This document shows positions 1 through 8,408 of a stretch of 64,000 bases of DNA, piece after piece. The position numbers and the translations under genes were made by a program. Each line of letters begins with the position of its first letter. Positions within the stretch are counted from its first letter, which is position 1. The notes below the pieces were generated by a model. That model was not told the DNA's origin. It ran no database searches and saw only the letters and a list, made by a program, of their open reading frames with translations. Source of the DNA: Salarchaeum sp. JOR-1 (lineage in GTDB: Archaea; Halobacteriota; Halobacteria; Halobacteriales; Halobacteriaceae); assembly GCF_007833275.1 (NCBI RefSeq), contig NZ_CP042241.1:1240001-1304000 (forward strand), given 5' to 3'.

Positions 1-455
1 GTCTCTCCGGTATCGGGCTTGGCGAACGCGATGTCCGTGACGCCGAGGCCGTGGGGCGTGCAGCGTCGTTTCACCATCCACCACGCGTCCCGCGCGTCGC
101 TCGGGAGTTCGTGCACGAACACGATGAGGTAGTCGCAGCCGCGGCCGACGGTTTCGGGGTGTCGGTGGATGCCCGCGTGGCCGTACGCGGCGAGGCCGGC
201 CACGAGTTCGACGCCGATGTTGTCGTCGATGAGCAGGTCGCAGTCCCCGCTTCCGTTCTGCACGGTCACGGGAACGTCACCGAGCGCTTGGCGGATTTCT
301 CCCCGGATCCACTGCGCGAGATGGCGGCCCTCCGGTGGGGACGCGAGTTCGTCCGCATGGAGCGCTTGCTGGACCGATTCGAACAGGACTGCGGCGTCGT
401 CGGGCGGCCGCTGTTCGGGTGTCGGCGTGGCGCGTGCGTTCCGCGCGGACTGATT
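1..455 (-). CDS. Hypothetical protein, C-terminus cut by window edge
   Basis: An open frame on the minus strand runs off the left edge. It reads as ordinary acidic haloarchaeal protein from about position 440 down to 1, with segments such as CDLLIDDNIGVELV and GCDYLIVFVHELP. The D...GVEL spacing followed by a hydrophobic strand faintly recalls restriction-endonuclease-like folds, but no catalytic lysine is evident, so no function is assigned. I found no ATG in this frame at the 5' end. The start is therefore uncertain and the right boundary is approximate. The gene runs in the same direction as the broken regulator upstream of it (546-2293). Confidence 0.45.
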
Positions 456-545
456 CAGGGCTATTGGTCGTCGCTCCCCTGAACATCTCTCACGGTGCGG
501 CCAAGTGTTACTGCCGAACCATATCGAGCGCGACCGCCCGTGACC

Positions 546-2293
546 CTAATCGTTTAGGCCGGCGTGTTCGCCGAACGCCTCCGCGAACACCGTGCCGAGC
601 GCTTTCCGGAGGTGTTGGTGGAACGTCGGCGCGCTCACGCCCATCGCGCTCGCGACTTCCTCGCCGGTGTGCTCGCGCGGCCACGAGAAGAACCCGTGCT
701 CGTACGCTGTTTTGAGGGCGGTTCGCTGTTTCTCCGTTAACGACTCCACGAGCACTGCCGGCTGGGACGCTCGCTGGGAGCGCCGCACCAGTTCGATGCC
801 CGGGAGGCGTTCCTCGCACGCGGCCACCAGCGCCCGCACGGACCGCGTCCGCGGCACCGTCACCGACACCTCCAGTTCCTGGGGGGTCGCCGCGAGCGAC
901 TGCACGGACGCGCCGTGCGCCGCCAGCACGTCCACCGCCGGGAACTCGGACACCACCAGGCCGCCGAGCGCGCACTCGCTGTCCGCGTCGAACACGTCCG
1001 CGGACTCCACGGACACGAGCGCGTCCGCCGCCGCCGACACCGACGCGGGGTCGATATCGGCCGCCGCGACGTACACGAGCCACGACCCGTCGTCCTTCGA
1101 CACGACCTCCTCCAGGTCGAACGTCGCGCCCGTCCGTCGCGCCATCGCGGATACCGGTCCCGTCGCGTCCGGCACCCGGAACGCCACTTCCACGTCCCCG
1201 CCCGTCACGAGGGCTTCCTTGCGCTCCACGGCGTTCACGGCGCTCGCCACCGTCGCCGCGAGCACCTCCAGCACCGTCACGTCCACGTCGTTGAAGCCGT
1301 CCGCTTCCGAGCCCGCGACGAGCACGCCGTGCGACCCGACGGACATCACGAGCGTCTCGAGTCCGTCGAACACGTCCGCGGCCGCCACGGTGTGCGTCTC
1401 CTCCGCGACGAACGCCGCCCACACCGGGGAGTCGTCCCCTAGCACGGGCAGGTCGTCGAGCGCTCCGTCGCCGGCCGCCGCGACGAGCGCGCGCTCGTCC
1501 CCGTCCCACCGGTAGAACGCCGTCCGGGACAGTCCGAGCAGGCTGTCCGCCGCCGCGACCGCGTGTTCGAACACGTCCCGCGGGGTCTCCGCCGTGATGA
1601 GTGCGCGCGTCGTCTCGTGCAGCGTCGCCACCGCCTGCTCGCGCGCCGCGCGCTCGCGCACGTCCCGTCCGACGCCCGCGACGTGCGTCACCTCGCCGTC
1701 GTCGTCCGTGATGCGGGAGAACGTGAACTCGAACGGCACACTCCCGGAGTCCGCACAGTCGCGTCGACGCGCGCACTTTCGTCCGCTATCGCGGCCTCGA
1801 ACGCCTCCGCCGCGGCCGCCCGGTCGTCCGGCGCGACGAACGACTCCAAGTCCGCGTCGCTCGGGTCCACCTCCCCCATCACGTCCTCCAGCCGGGAGTT
1901 CCAGTGCGTCACCGTCCCCGAGCGGTCCGCGACGAAGAACACGTCTTGCACCGCCTCTAGTGCGTCCTCGACGAACGCCCGGCTCGCCGCGAGCTCTCGC
2001 TGCGTCTCGTACGCCTCCGCCGCGTTCACCACCGTGTTCGCGAGGATGTCGAACTGCCCCCGTCCGGGGCGCTTCTGCACGTACTCCGTCGCCCCCAAAC
2101 TGATGGCGTCGCTCGCCACGTCCTCGCTCCCCGCCCCCGTCAACAACACGAACGGCAACTCGGGGCGCTCCGCCCGCACGCGCTCCAGGAGTTCCAGGCC
2201 GTCCATCTCCGGCATCTCGTAATCGCTCACCACGCACGAGAACCCCTCCCCGAGCCGGTCGAGCGCAGCGCTCGCGCTCGTCTCCGCCCCCAA
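546..2293 (-). pseudogene. Broken REC-PAS-GAF-HTH_10 (Bat-type) regulator
   Basis: Two frames together spell one regulator. The upstream part (2293 to about 1750) is a response-regulator receiver core (CVVSDYEMPEMDG, LLTGAGSEDVASDAI) followed by a PAS domain (AVQDVFFVADRSGTVTHWNS). The downstream part (about 1745 to 546) continues the PAS domain (FEFTFSRITDDDGEVTHVAG), then a GAF domain (DSLLGLSRTAFYRWDGDE), and ends in the HTH_10 domain of bacterio-opsin activator proteins (SLTEKQRTALKTAYEHGF). The frames switch near 1745-1750. The receiver lacks its first 35-40 residues, including the acidic pocket, because a stop lies just upstream of 2293 and only a TTG could initiate. It therefore looks doubly inactivated. 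Known relatives are light, redox or metabolite sensors; the ligand here is unknown. Confidence 0.8.
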
Positions 2294-2352
2294 CGTAAAC
2301 CCTTATTCTTCTTGATGTGACACACACTCAGCGAAACCAACCACTCCATGGG

Positions 2353-2407
2353 GGCGTCGCCACTACGCGGGGTGAACACTGATGGGGGTGCTGCGGGTGT
2401 GACCGCT
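2353..2407. repeat. Direct repeat copy 1 flanking the wHTH-PIN pair
   Basis: This segment begins with GGCGTCGCCACTACGCGGG and ends with GTGTGACCGCT. A clearly related segment in the same orientation occurs at 3234-3292. The first 19 bases are identical and the middle is diverged, with a few length differences. The two copies bracket the PIN and wHTH genes. This copy lies next to the truncated 5' end of the broken regulator. Confidence 0.7.
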
Positions 2408-2460
2408 ATCGGTACTCAACACGGACGCTAAGGGTTTGACCCAGCCATAGGCGGCTATCG

Positions 2461-2885
2461 CTACGTGTACGGATTGTCCGCAGTCGATAGCCGTGTAATC
2501 GTGTCGAACCGGTCGAAATCGTCGTCGAAACTGTAGACGTACTCGATTCCGACTCGGTTCATGTACGCCGCCGTTACGGCGTCTGCGAGTTCGAGATTTC
2601 GCTCTCGAAGGAATATCACCTGTCCGTCCGCCTGATCCGATTCGGTCGGATGAACGAGTTCGATGTTCTTGCTGTCTTCGAGGTACTGGAACGTTTCAAC
2701 CGCTCTCCCCCAGGTCGTGTTCTTCTGAATCGACGCCAGTGCCTCCATCAGATTCTGTGAAAGCACGTGAACGAGCGGGAGGTCTCCCTGGTCGACCGCG
2801 TCCATAATCTCGCTCGGTCGTGGAACGCGTCACGGCGGCTTCGGTCCGCGAAAAGAACGTTCGCGTTGACGACAGCCCGAACCAT
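2461..2885 (-). pseudogene. VapC-like PIN-domain toxin, inactivated
   Basis: The frame from 2885 reads MVRAVVNANVLFADRSRR, the first strand of a PIN domain. The rest of the domain continues in another frame from about 2810 to 2461, with SQNLMEAL, ELADAVTAAYM and YVYSFDDDFDR supplying the later acidic residues. The frame break is near 2810-2815. The first metal-binding aspartate of PIN nucleases (normally in a DANVLF-type motif) is Asn here. Family members are Mg-dependent RNases that act as toxins of type II toxin-antitoxin pairs. Both the missing Asp and the frameshift argue that this copy has no nuclease activity. Its start abuts the stop of the wHTH gene, so the two were one operon. Confidence 0.8.
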
Positions 2886-3188
2886 TCAGTTCCGCGTGTG
2901 CGATGCTTCAGTCTCTTCGAGCGCGTTCGTCTCCCCCATGTCGATAGGGTCGGGGCGCTCGGCGTCCCCGCGCGGCACCCACCAGAGCACGATACCGCTC
3001 GTCTTCCGGCGCCGCACCAGCCCACGCTCGTGAAGCGCGTTCAGGCGCGCCCGGGCGTCGTCCGTCGAGCAGCCGAGCACGTTCGAGATATCGCTCGTCG
3101 TCACCCCCGGCGGCTCCATCGTCTCAACGACTTCGAGCACGTCCTCAGCGCTCACCGTCGTCGTCGGTTCTGAGTCGGTTCCACTCAT
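2886..3188 (-). CDS. Winged-helix regulator, partner of the PIN gene
   Basis: This is a 100-residue protein starting at MSGTDSEPTTT. An in-frame upstream start at 3221 is possible but adds only 11 unremarkable residues. A winged helix-turn-helix spans roughly residues 15-80 (GVTTSDISNVLGCSTDDARA, then NALHERGLVRRR) and ends in a wing with IVLWWVPRG. Such short wHTH proteins directly upstream of PIN genes are common in Halobacteria and are read as antitoxin or repressor. Here its stop codon touches the PIN start. The frame is intact although the toxin is broken, so it may persist as a stand-alone DNA-binding protein. The assignment as antitoxin is inference from position. Confidence 0.75.
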   Translation of the reverse strand: MSGTDSEPTTTVSAEDVLEVVETMEPPGVTTSDISNVLGCSTDDARARLNALHERGLVRRRKTSGIVLWWVPRGDAERPDPIDMGETNALEETEASHTRN

Positions 3189-3233
3189 ACCCGAGAATAC
3201 GCCAGTATCGCGTAAAAGCATTCGCCCACCGAC

Positions 3234-3292
3234 GGCGTCGCCACTACGCGGGATGAAAACAAAGAGGGGAGAATGCTGCGAGTGTGACCGCT
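3234..3292. repeat. Direct repeat copy 2 flanking the wHTH-PIN pair
   Basis: This is the second copy of the repeat described at 2353-2407. It again starts GGCGTCGCCACTACGCGGG and ends GTGTGACCGCT. It lies about 50 bases upstream of the wHTH start and shortly after the 3' end of the surface-protein gene. The spacing between copies is about 880 bases, the size of the module between them. Confidence 0.7.
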
Positions 3293-3366
3293 TACGGGCG
3301 GTCAGTCGTCTTGTTTAGTTCTCGTGACGTTCCCGAGAACCGCGTTCTCGGGGGCTAGCGACGCCG

Positions 3367-5865
3367 TTAGGCGTCGCGGCGGAGCGCGAGGAGCGCTGCG
3401 CCGAGGACCGCGACGAGCGCGAGACCGACGCCGAAGCCAGGCGTGCTACCGGAGGAACCGGAAGTCGTCGTGGCTGCGGTCGTCGACTGCGTCGTACTCT
3501 GCGTGGTCGACTGCGTCGTACTCTGCGTGGTCGACTGCGTCGTACTCTGCGTGGTCGACTGCGTCGTACTCTGCGTGGTCGACTGCGTCGTACTCTGCGT
3601 CGTGGTCGTGCCCGTGGACGCGACGACGTTACCGTTGGCCGTCGAGCTTGTGCGGGTGTTCGAGATGGTGAACGCGTCACCAGCGTCGATGCCCTGCGGC
3701 GTCGTGAAGTTGAATGTCGTGGACCACGTGCCGTCCGGCTGGACGGTCACAGAGGCGCCCTTCACGAACGCAGGCTGGGTGTCGGACGTCGACTGCAGGC
3801 GCACGGTGAACGAGGTACCGGGCGCGTAGGTCGACGAGCCGGAGATCGTGACGTTCTCGGATGCGGTCACGTTGTACGGGTTCTCCGAGTAGGACACCAT
3901 GCCGTCGACGATCTCGAAGTTCGCCATCACGGACTGGTGGGCGCTGTCGGCGTCGCTGCCGAGCAGGCGGTCGTCAGTGACCGTGAACGTGGCGTTGAAG
4001 TTGTCGTTTGAGTCGACACTCACATCGTTGTTCGTGCCCTGACGCTCGAAGTCGACTGCGCTGGGCTTGAACGCGACGTAGTAGTTGTTGTTCGCGGCGT
4101 CCGAGATCACGTAGAGGCTGCCCGTGGAGCCGCTCACGTTGAGCACCTTCGGCTGCCGGTTGGACTCGGGGTTCGTCTGCATGACGCTCAGGTCGAGCGA
4201 ACCAGACGCAATGGCGTTCTCGAGGCCGCCTTCCGCTGCGACGAGGCCTTCGAGGCCGGTTGCGCTGATCTGGTGGACGATGAAGTCACTTGCGACGATC
4301 GAGGAGTCCTCGGTGAGCGAGCCCTCGTTGATCATCGAGACGAGGTTGCTGACCGTGGTGCTGCCGGAGAGGGTGCCCTGCGGTGCGGTCCAGAGGGTGA
4401 CGCCGTTCGTGGCGCGCTCCTGAATGAAGAGCGTGCCGAGGGCGTCCGCGGAGCCGACGGTGTCCGCGTAGCTCTGGTCGCCCGTGGACAGGTAGAGGCT
4501 GTAGTCGCCCGTGTCCAGGATGTTCGCGAGGTCGGTCTGGCCCTCGAAGGCCAGGCTGTCGGTGCTGTCCTCAGGGAGGGAGACGACGTTGCCGAGCGAG
4601 CTGCTGCCGGCGGCGTACGTGTTGAACTGGACGGTGACGGTGCTGTCGTCGTCGTCACCGTCAGTGACCGTGACATTCGCCTGGTAGCCGGACTGCGACT
4701 GGCTACCGATGACGAGCGTGGCCGTGCTGGCCGAGCCCGTGATGTCGACGGTAATCTCCGCGACACCGCCCTGTTTCACGTCGTAGCTGCCGGCCTGCGT
4801 GAAGCTCACGGCACCGGCCTGGGCTTCTTCAACAGTGACGGTCTCGGTTGCGGAGGCCGTCGTGTCAACGACGTTGAAGTTGAACTCGAGGTCGCCGGTC
4901 GTCGAGAAGGCGGCTTCGAGTTTGTCGCCGTCGTTCGTGGAGACGACGATGCCTTCACCGTCGATCGTGCTCGACGCGGCGAACGCGCTCTGGAGCTGGG
5001 ACGCGGTGAGGTTCGGGGACGTGATCTTCACGTTGAAGCTACTGCGGTCGGAGTCCACGCTGAACGTGGTACTCTGGCCCGCGGTGATCGTCCCGGGGTC
5101 AGCCGTGACGGTCACGTCTTGCTTCACGAGCGTGAACGTGATCTGGTTGCCGTCCCCATCAGTGAGGCGGTAGGTGTCTTCTGCGAGGTCGGCGGTCTCG
5201 AGGAGGAGCGCGCCGTTCGCGTTGGTGGCTTCCTCGGACTGGAAGCGGAAGTCACCACTGTCCGTTTCGTACTGGAGCTGGAGTGCTTCGTTCGCGTTCC
5301 AGCCAGTCTGCGTGAACTTCACGACCTGGCCCTGCCAGATGATGGAGCCATCGGAGGACACCGTACGGTCGTACATCGTGTCGTCGGTGGGCGGCTGCTC
5401 GCCGCCGTTATCGTCTTGCTGGGTTTCGACCGTGACGGTTGCGGTCAGCGTGCCGACCGTGCCGTCTGCGGTGATGATTTCGGCAGTGATTTCGTAGGTT
5501 CCGTTCGACGCACTCGAGGGGACGCTGACATCAACGGAGGAGGTGACACTGCTGCCAGCACCGATCGTGTAGTACACGAATTCGTGCGTGCTGGACTTGG
5601 TGGTGTCAGCGTCTCCGGTGTTCATGCCGGTGATGTTCCAGCCATCCGGCAGTGAGGATTCATTGACGTCGAGTGCGACGCCGGTTGCAGAGGAATTACC
5701 GGAGTTTGTGATTGTATACGATACTTGTACGGTGCTCCCTGGTGTGGTAGTTGTACTACCACCTGAGCCGCCCAGGTTCACTGCTGCTGCAGCGGGAACC
5801 GTGGCGACTGAGAGGAGCATGAGTGCTGCCATGAAGACAGCAAGGGGTTTTGTCGGTGTTCTCAT
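3367..5865 (-). CDS. S-layer-like surface protein with PGF-CTERM tail
   Basis: The protein is about 832 residues. It has a Sec signal peptide (TKPLAVFMAALMLLSVATVP), then an Ig-like domain of the NEW3/CARDB kind (LDVNESSLPDGW). A segment typical of haloarchaeal BGTF-type surface glycoproteins follows (TVSSDGSIIWQGQVVKFTQT), then long beta-rich repeats. Near the end are ten QSTT tetrapeptides, a short linker and a tail with STPGFGVGLALVAVLGAALL and a final RRDA. That tail matches the PGF-CTERM signal, which archaeosortase A cleaves and replaces with a lipid anchor. The Thr-rich stretch before it is the usual O-glycosylated stalk. Start chosen at MRTPTKP; an in-frame ATG seven codons upstream (5886) is also possible. 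A TATA-like element lies at 5983-5990. Confidence 0.9.
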   Translation of the reverse strand: MRTPTKPLAVFMAALMLLSVATVPAAAAVNLGGSGGSTTTTPGSTVQVSYTITNSGNSSATGVALDVNESSLPDGWNITGMNTGDADTTKSSTHEFVYYTIGAGSSVTSSVDVSVPSSASNGTYEITAEIITADGTVGTLTATVTVETQQDDNGGEQPPTDDTMYDRTVSSDGSIIWQGQVVKFTQTGWNANEALQLQYETDSGDFRFQSEEATNANGALLLETADLAEDTYRLTDGDGNQITFTLVKQDVTVTADPGTITAGQSTTFSVDSDRSSFNVKITSPNLTASQLQSAFAASSTIDGEGIVVSTNDGDKLEAAFSTTGDLEFNFNVVDTTASATETVTVEEAQAGAVSFTQAGSYDVKQGGVAEITVDITGSASTATLVIGSQSQSGYQANVTVTDGDDDDSTVTVQFNTYAAGSSSLGNVVSLPEDSTDSLAFEGQTDLANILDTGDYSLYLSTGDQSYADTVGSADALGTLFIQERATNGVTLWTAPQGTLSGSTTVSNLVSMINEGSLTEDSSIVASDFIVHQISATGLEGLVAAEGGLENAIASGSLDLSVMQTNPESNRQPKVLNVSGSTGSLYVISDAANNNYYVAFKPSAVDFERQGTNNDVSVDSNDNFNATFTVTDDRLLGSDADSAHQSVMANFEIVDGMVSYSENPYNVTASENVTISGSSTYAPGTSFTVRLQSTSDTQPAFVKGASVTVQPDGTWSTTFNFTTPQGIDAGDAFTISNTRTSSTANGNVVASTGTTTTQSTTQSTTQSTTQSTTQSTTQSTTQSTTQSTTQSTTQSTTAATTTSGSSGSTPGFGVGLALVAVLGAALLALRRDA
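3483..3602. repeat. Five 24-base tandem repeats coding (QSTT)10
   Basis: A 24-base unit (GTCGACTGCGTCGTACTCTG plus CGTG) is repeated five times with almost no variation. Because 24 is a multiple of three, it encodes ten QSTT units in the Thr-rich stalk of the PGF-CTERM protein. Near-identity of the units suggests recent expansion or homogenisation by slippage, so copy number probably varies between strains. Confidence 0.9.
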
Positions 5866-5982
5866 GCCTGCATTCAAGCCATACATTGCTCCCGGTATAT
5901 GCTTTGTGTTCTTTCACTCCCCTGGGAATCGCCAATTTGTGGTGACAGACGAGGATTTAGGGATTTCAGCCATCAGCTCTCC

Positions 5983-5990
5983 ATATAAAT
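5983..5990 (-). promoter_or_regulatory. TATA-like element for the PGF-CTERM protein gene
   Basis: On the minus strand the sequence reads ATTTATATGG. It is the only AT-rich block upstream of the gene and fits a haloarchaeal TATA box. It would give a 5' leader of roughly 70-90 bases. Leaders of this kind are common for abundant haloarchaeal surface glycoproteins, in contrast to the leaderless genes elsewhere in the window. Confidence 0.5.
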
Positions 5991-6289
5991 ACGAATGGGT
6001 AGACTAGTCCCGTCGTTGGGGGCGAGTGCTACAACTCGTCTCCTGTACTCCGAACGGTGACCGGAACTAGCGTTTCTTCCAGCCCCGATTCGTTCACTTG
6101 TTCATGGGTGTGAGTTCGGCTCTCTATCGACGAGCCTGAACGCACGCTCTACTTCCCGTGTGCACACGGGACAGTCCAGCGGAGGGAGCTTGGGATTACT
6201 GTTCCTCACGAGCTGGATAGGGAGCTTTGTGAACGAAAAGATATGCCGAGTTAGGTTGCAGTGTTTAAGTTGTTAGACTTGGCTGGGGA
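5991..6289. other. Intergenic region with an 18-base perfect palindrome
   Basis: I see no credible gene here. TCCCGTGTGCACACGGGA at 6154-6171 is a perfect palindrome. It could be an operator or a rho-independent-like stop for the minus-strand gene that ends at 6290 on one side, but nothing further supports either reading. Confidence 0.5.
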
Positions 6290-7231
6290 TTAGGTGGATT
6301 GCCAGGCAGCGATGATGGCGAGCGCGTTTTGTGTGTTAAGGCTTCCATGTTGCCATGCACTAATACCAGCGAGAGCTTCCGTTGTTCCGATTTCGTTGTT
6401 TTCGTCTGTATCGTAGGTTTCGATGACGGATTCAGTGACCGTGACGGTGAGCGTGGTCTGATCGACGATGCCGCTGGTCCGAATTGCTGTTGCACTGATT
6501 GCGTACTCGCCGGGGGAGGTGTTTGCTGGGACGGCTAGTGTGAGTGTTGCTGCGACAGAACTATTTGGCGCGATTGAGAAGTAGGTGAACTCATAGCTGG
6601 TATTCTTATAGGCGTCGGCGGTATTACTAACGTCGGTTATTGTCCAGCTATCCGGCAGTGAGGATTCATTGACGTTGATTGTCGCGGGGAGTGCGGTACT
6701 TCCTGTGTTTTCGAGTGTGAACTCAACAGTTGTGGTTTCTCCTTGGGTAACAGTTGAATTCGTTCCATGAATCGCGATCGGGCTGGTAACGGTGACTGTT
6801 GCGTTAACCGTCGCAATCTCACGTTCCGCAGTGATAACCGTTGCCGGGATCGTGTAGTTGCCGCGGGAGGCATTTGCAGGAACCTGAAGGGTTAGTGTTC
6901 CCGACGCATTACTGTTCGCCCCAATGGAGTAGTATACAAATTCCTGCGATGAGCTGCTGTAGGTATCGGCTGACCCACCATGATCGGTGACAGTCCAGCC
7001 GTCTGGGAGTGCCGATTCGTTAACGTCCAGGGCAAGTGGGACTGAATCGTTTTCCCCTGCGTTTGTGATTGTGTATGAAAGTGTCGTTGTTTCTCCTGGC
7101 GTGACTGTTGTCGTACTTGCTGCGACCGTGATAGCGGGCTGTGTGTTTGTTGCAGCTACTGTTAGGCCACTCGTGAGTAGCGTACTCGCGAGAAGCACCA
7201 CGAGTACACGATGGATTGTTGAACGCATCAT
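6290..7231 (-). CDS. Secreted two-domain Ig-like protein with dockerin-like tail
   Basis: This is a 313-residue protein with a signal peptide (RVLVVLLASTLLTSGLTVAA) and two tandem copies of an Ig-like NEW3-type domain. Their diagnostic cores are DVNESALPDGW with EFVYYSIG and NVNESSLPDSW with EFTYFSIA. The same domain occurs once at the start of the neighbouring PGF-CTERM protein, so the two genes share ancestry in part. The last about 45 residues (YDTDENNEIGTTEALAGISA to IIAAWQ) form a two-repeat dockerin-like tail. The first repeat has an EF-hand-like acidic loop, and both end in Trp-Gln. There is no PGF-CTERM or membrane anchor. The start at the ATGATG is supported by a TATA-like element 25-30 bases upstream. 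Confidence 0.85.
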   Translation of the reverse strand: MMRSTIHRVLVVLLASTLLTSGLTVAATNTQPAITVAASTTTVTPGETTTLSYTITNAGENDSVPLALDVNESALPDGWTVTDHGGSADTYSSSSQEFVYYSIGANSNASGTLTLQVPANASRGNYTIPATVITAEREIATVNATVTVTSPIAIHGTNSTVTQGETTTVEFTLENTGSTALPATINVNESSLPDSWTITDVSNTADAYKNTSYEFTYFSIAPNSSVAATLTLAVPANTSPGEYAISATAIRTSGIVDQTTLTVTVTESVIETYDTDENNEIGTTEALAGISAWQHGSLNTQNALAIIAAWQST

Positions 7232-7253
7232 ACAAACGGTATGTGAGTCGCAC

Positions 7254-7262
7254 ACATAAATC
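7254..7262 (-). promoter_or_regulatory. TATA-like element, leaderless promoter
   Basis: GGATTTATG on the minus strand lies about 25-30 bases before the ATG at 7231. This is the spacing expected for a leaderless haloarchaeal transcript, and it helps decide that start over the upstream in-frame Met at 7255. Confidence 0.55.
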
Positions 7263-7965
7263 CACTTGACCCCTCCTCTTCTCCTACGTATAGTGATTTA
7301 CAGATGATTTAGTATAGACTGAGTTCGTAGGACAACGGAATGGGAACTGACCCCGTCTCTTTCACAGTGAGGACAATCTCGATCGCGTGCTTACCTATCC
7401 TCGTACCGACGGTCTGACATTAGCGCACACTCCATATCAATTGGCTGTACATGGGTCTCTCATTGAGGGATGTCACCGACAATGCCGGGCTGTCCTAACA
7501 ACCCGGCAGTCCCGGGGTTTGACCCGGGTATCACGGCGGATTCGGATGCCTTCCACCGAGTGTCCGGGGCGGTCTGTCTCGGAATTCGACGAGGAATACC
7601 GACAGTGTCTCTTGGACTTGCTTGAAGTCAGCGACCTCTGGACGAACCCGGAGATTCATGTCGCCTGGACGAAGACGCTGATTGCATTCCATACGATCGC
7701 TTTGCGACGCGCCGTACTGATCTGTGTCCCTTCGTCTGCGATGACCCGTACAGAGCGTTTAGACCGTCTCGACGACAATCTCCTCACTCAACGCATTACT
7801 GGCGGTTTCCCGAGGCCGCGATGACAGTAGCCGTGCTGAAGAGAGAGTACTGCGAAGGGGTAGGTATCGATGAAATTCGGACTGATAGTGCGACAGAAGT
7901 TGTAATTTCGGTATCTCGTCTCTGTAACTGGCGGCCACGTCCATCGGACACGATCTTCCTCAAGG
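7263..7965. other. Gene-poor region, possible gene debris
   Basis: No recognisable gene is seen. An open frame at 7387-7824 (plus strand, 145 codons) has an unremarkable N-terminal half and a more protein-like middle (DEEYRQCLLDLLEVSDLW), and an opposing frame covers part of it. I treat both as unsupported. The composition is less GC-rich than the flanking genes, which fits decayed or foreign DNA. Confidence 0.4.
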
Positions 7966-8325
7966 AGAGAATCCCGCCCTTTAGGGCGGCGTGAATCCGA
8001 CGATTCCACCACAGGCCATGTTCTGACGATAATACGGATATTTAAGCAAAATCATGTCGTAGCATGACGTACACCGAGGCGATTCGTCGCCACCCTAAAT
8101 GCACAATATCGGGACTCCGAGAACCAGCACGTTCGAGACACACATCTCGAACCGCTGTGGTGTCTCGGTCAAGATAACTCCGAGTCCCCTTGCCGGGGAT
8201 AGGAGTAACGGCGGTGTGGCCCCGCCATCGGCCCGTCATGCCGACGGGTCGTAAACCAGCAACTATCCCAACCCAGCGGTACAGTGCCGTGGGAAGCCCC
8301 GTCGTTTACGACGGGGAGGAGGTCA
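7966..8325. mobile_element. PATE/MITE-like IS200/IS605 derivative without ORF
   Basis: Two stem-loops of the kind found at IS200/IS605 ends bracket about 340 bases. The left stem is CCGCCCT-tt-AGGGCGG at 7974-7989. The right is CCCCGTCGT-tt-ACGACGGGG at 8297-8316, followed by a GGAGGAGG run like that at the end of the intact element at 35820. Between them I find no transposase, only a TATTTAAG promoter-like stretch and GC-rich inverted segments. This fits a palindrome-associated transposable element, mobilised in trans. The outer boundaries are estimates. Confidence 0.6.
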
Positions 8326-8408
8326 CACCGTTCGGGAACCACTGATACCCCTGACCCCTGGTGAACACCGAGACACCAGCGGCCAGATTCGAAACGCAGG
8401 GGTGGCGG

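Noticed and set aside
508..1776. 422-codon open frame on the minus strand, very rich in Arg and Gly
   Set aside because: It lies in a different frame over the REC-PAS-GAF-HTH_10 regulator. Its composition is that of an out-of-frame read of GC-rich DNA, with no domain pattern.
3483..3602. Regular short repeats that could suggest a CRISPR array
   Set aside because: The units are contiguous without spacers and encode (QSTT)10 in frame within a surface protein stalk.
4273..5655. 460-codon plus-strand open frame
   Set aside because: It is antisense to the PGF-CTERM surface protein. It consists of Val/Arg/Gly/Asp-rich text without structure and arises from codon bias of the real gene.
7387..7824. 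145-codon plus-strand open frame in a gene-poor region
   Set aside because: Part of it looks protein-like, but it has no recognisable domain, no promoter or ribosome site, and its first half is Arg/Cys-rich. Kept only as possible debris.
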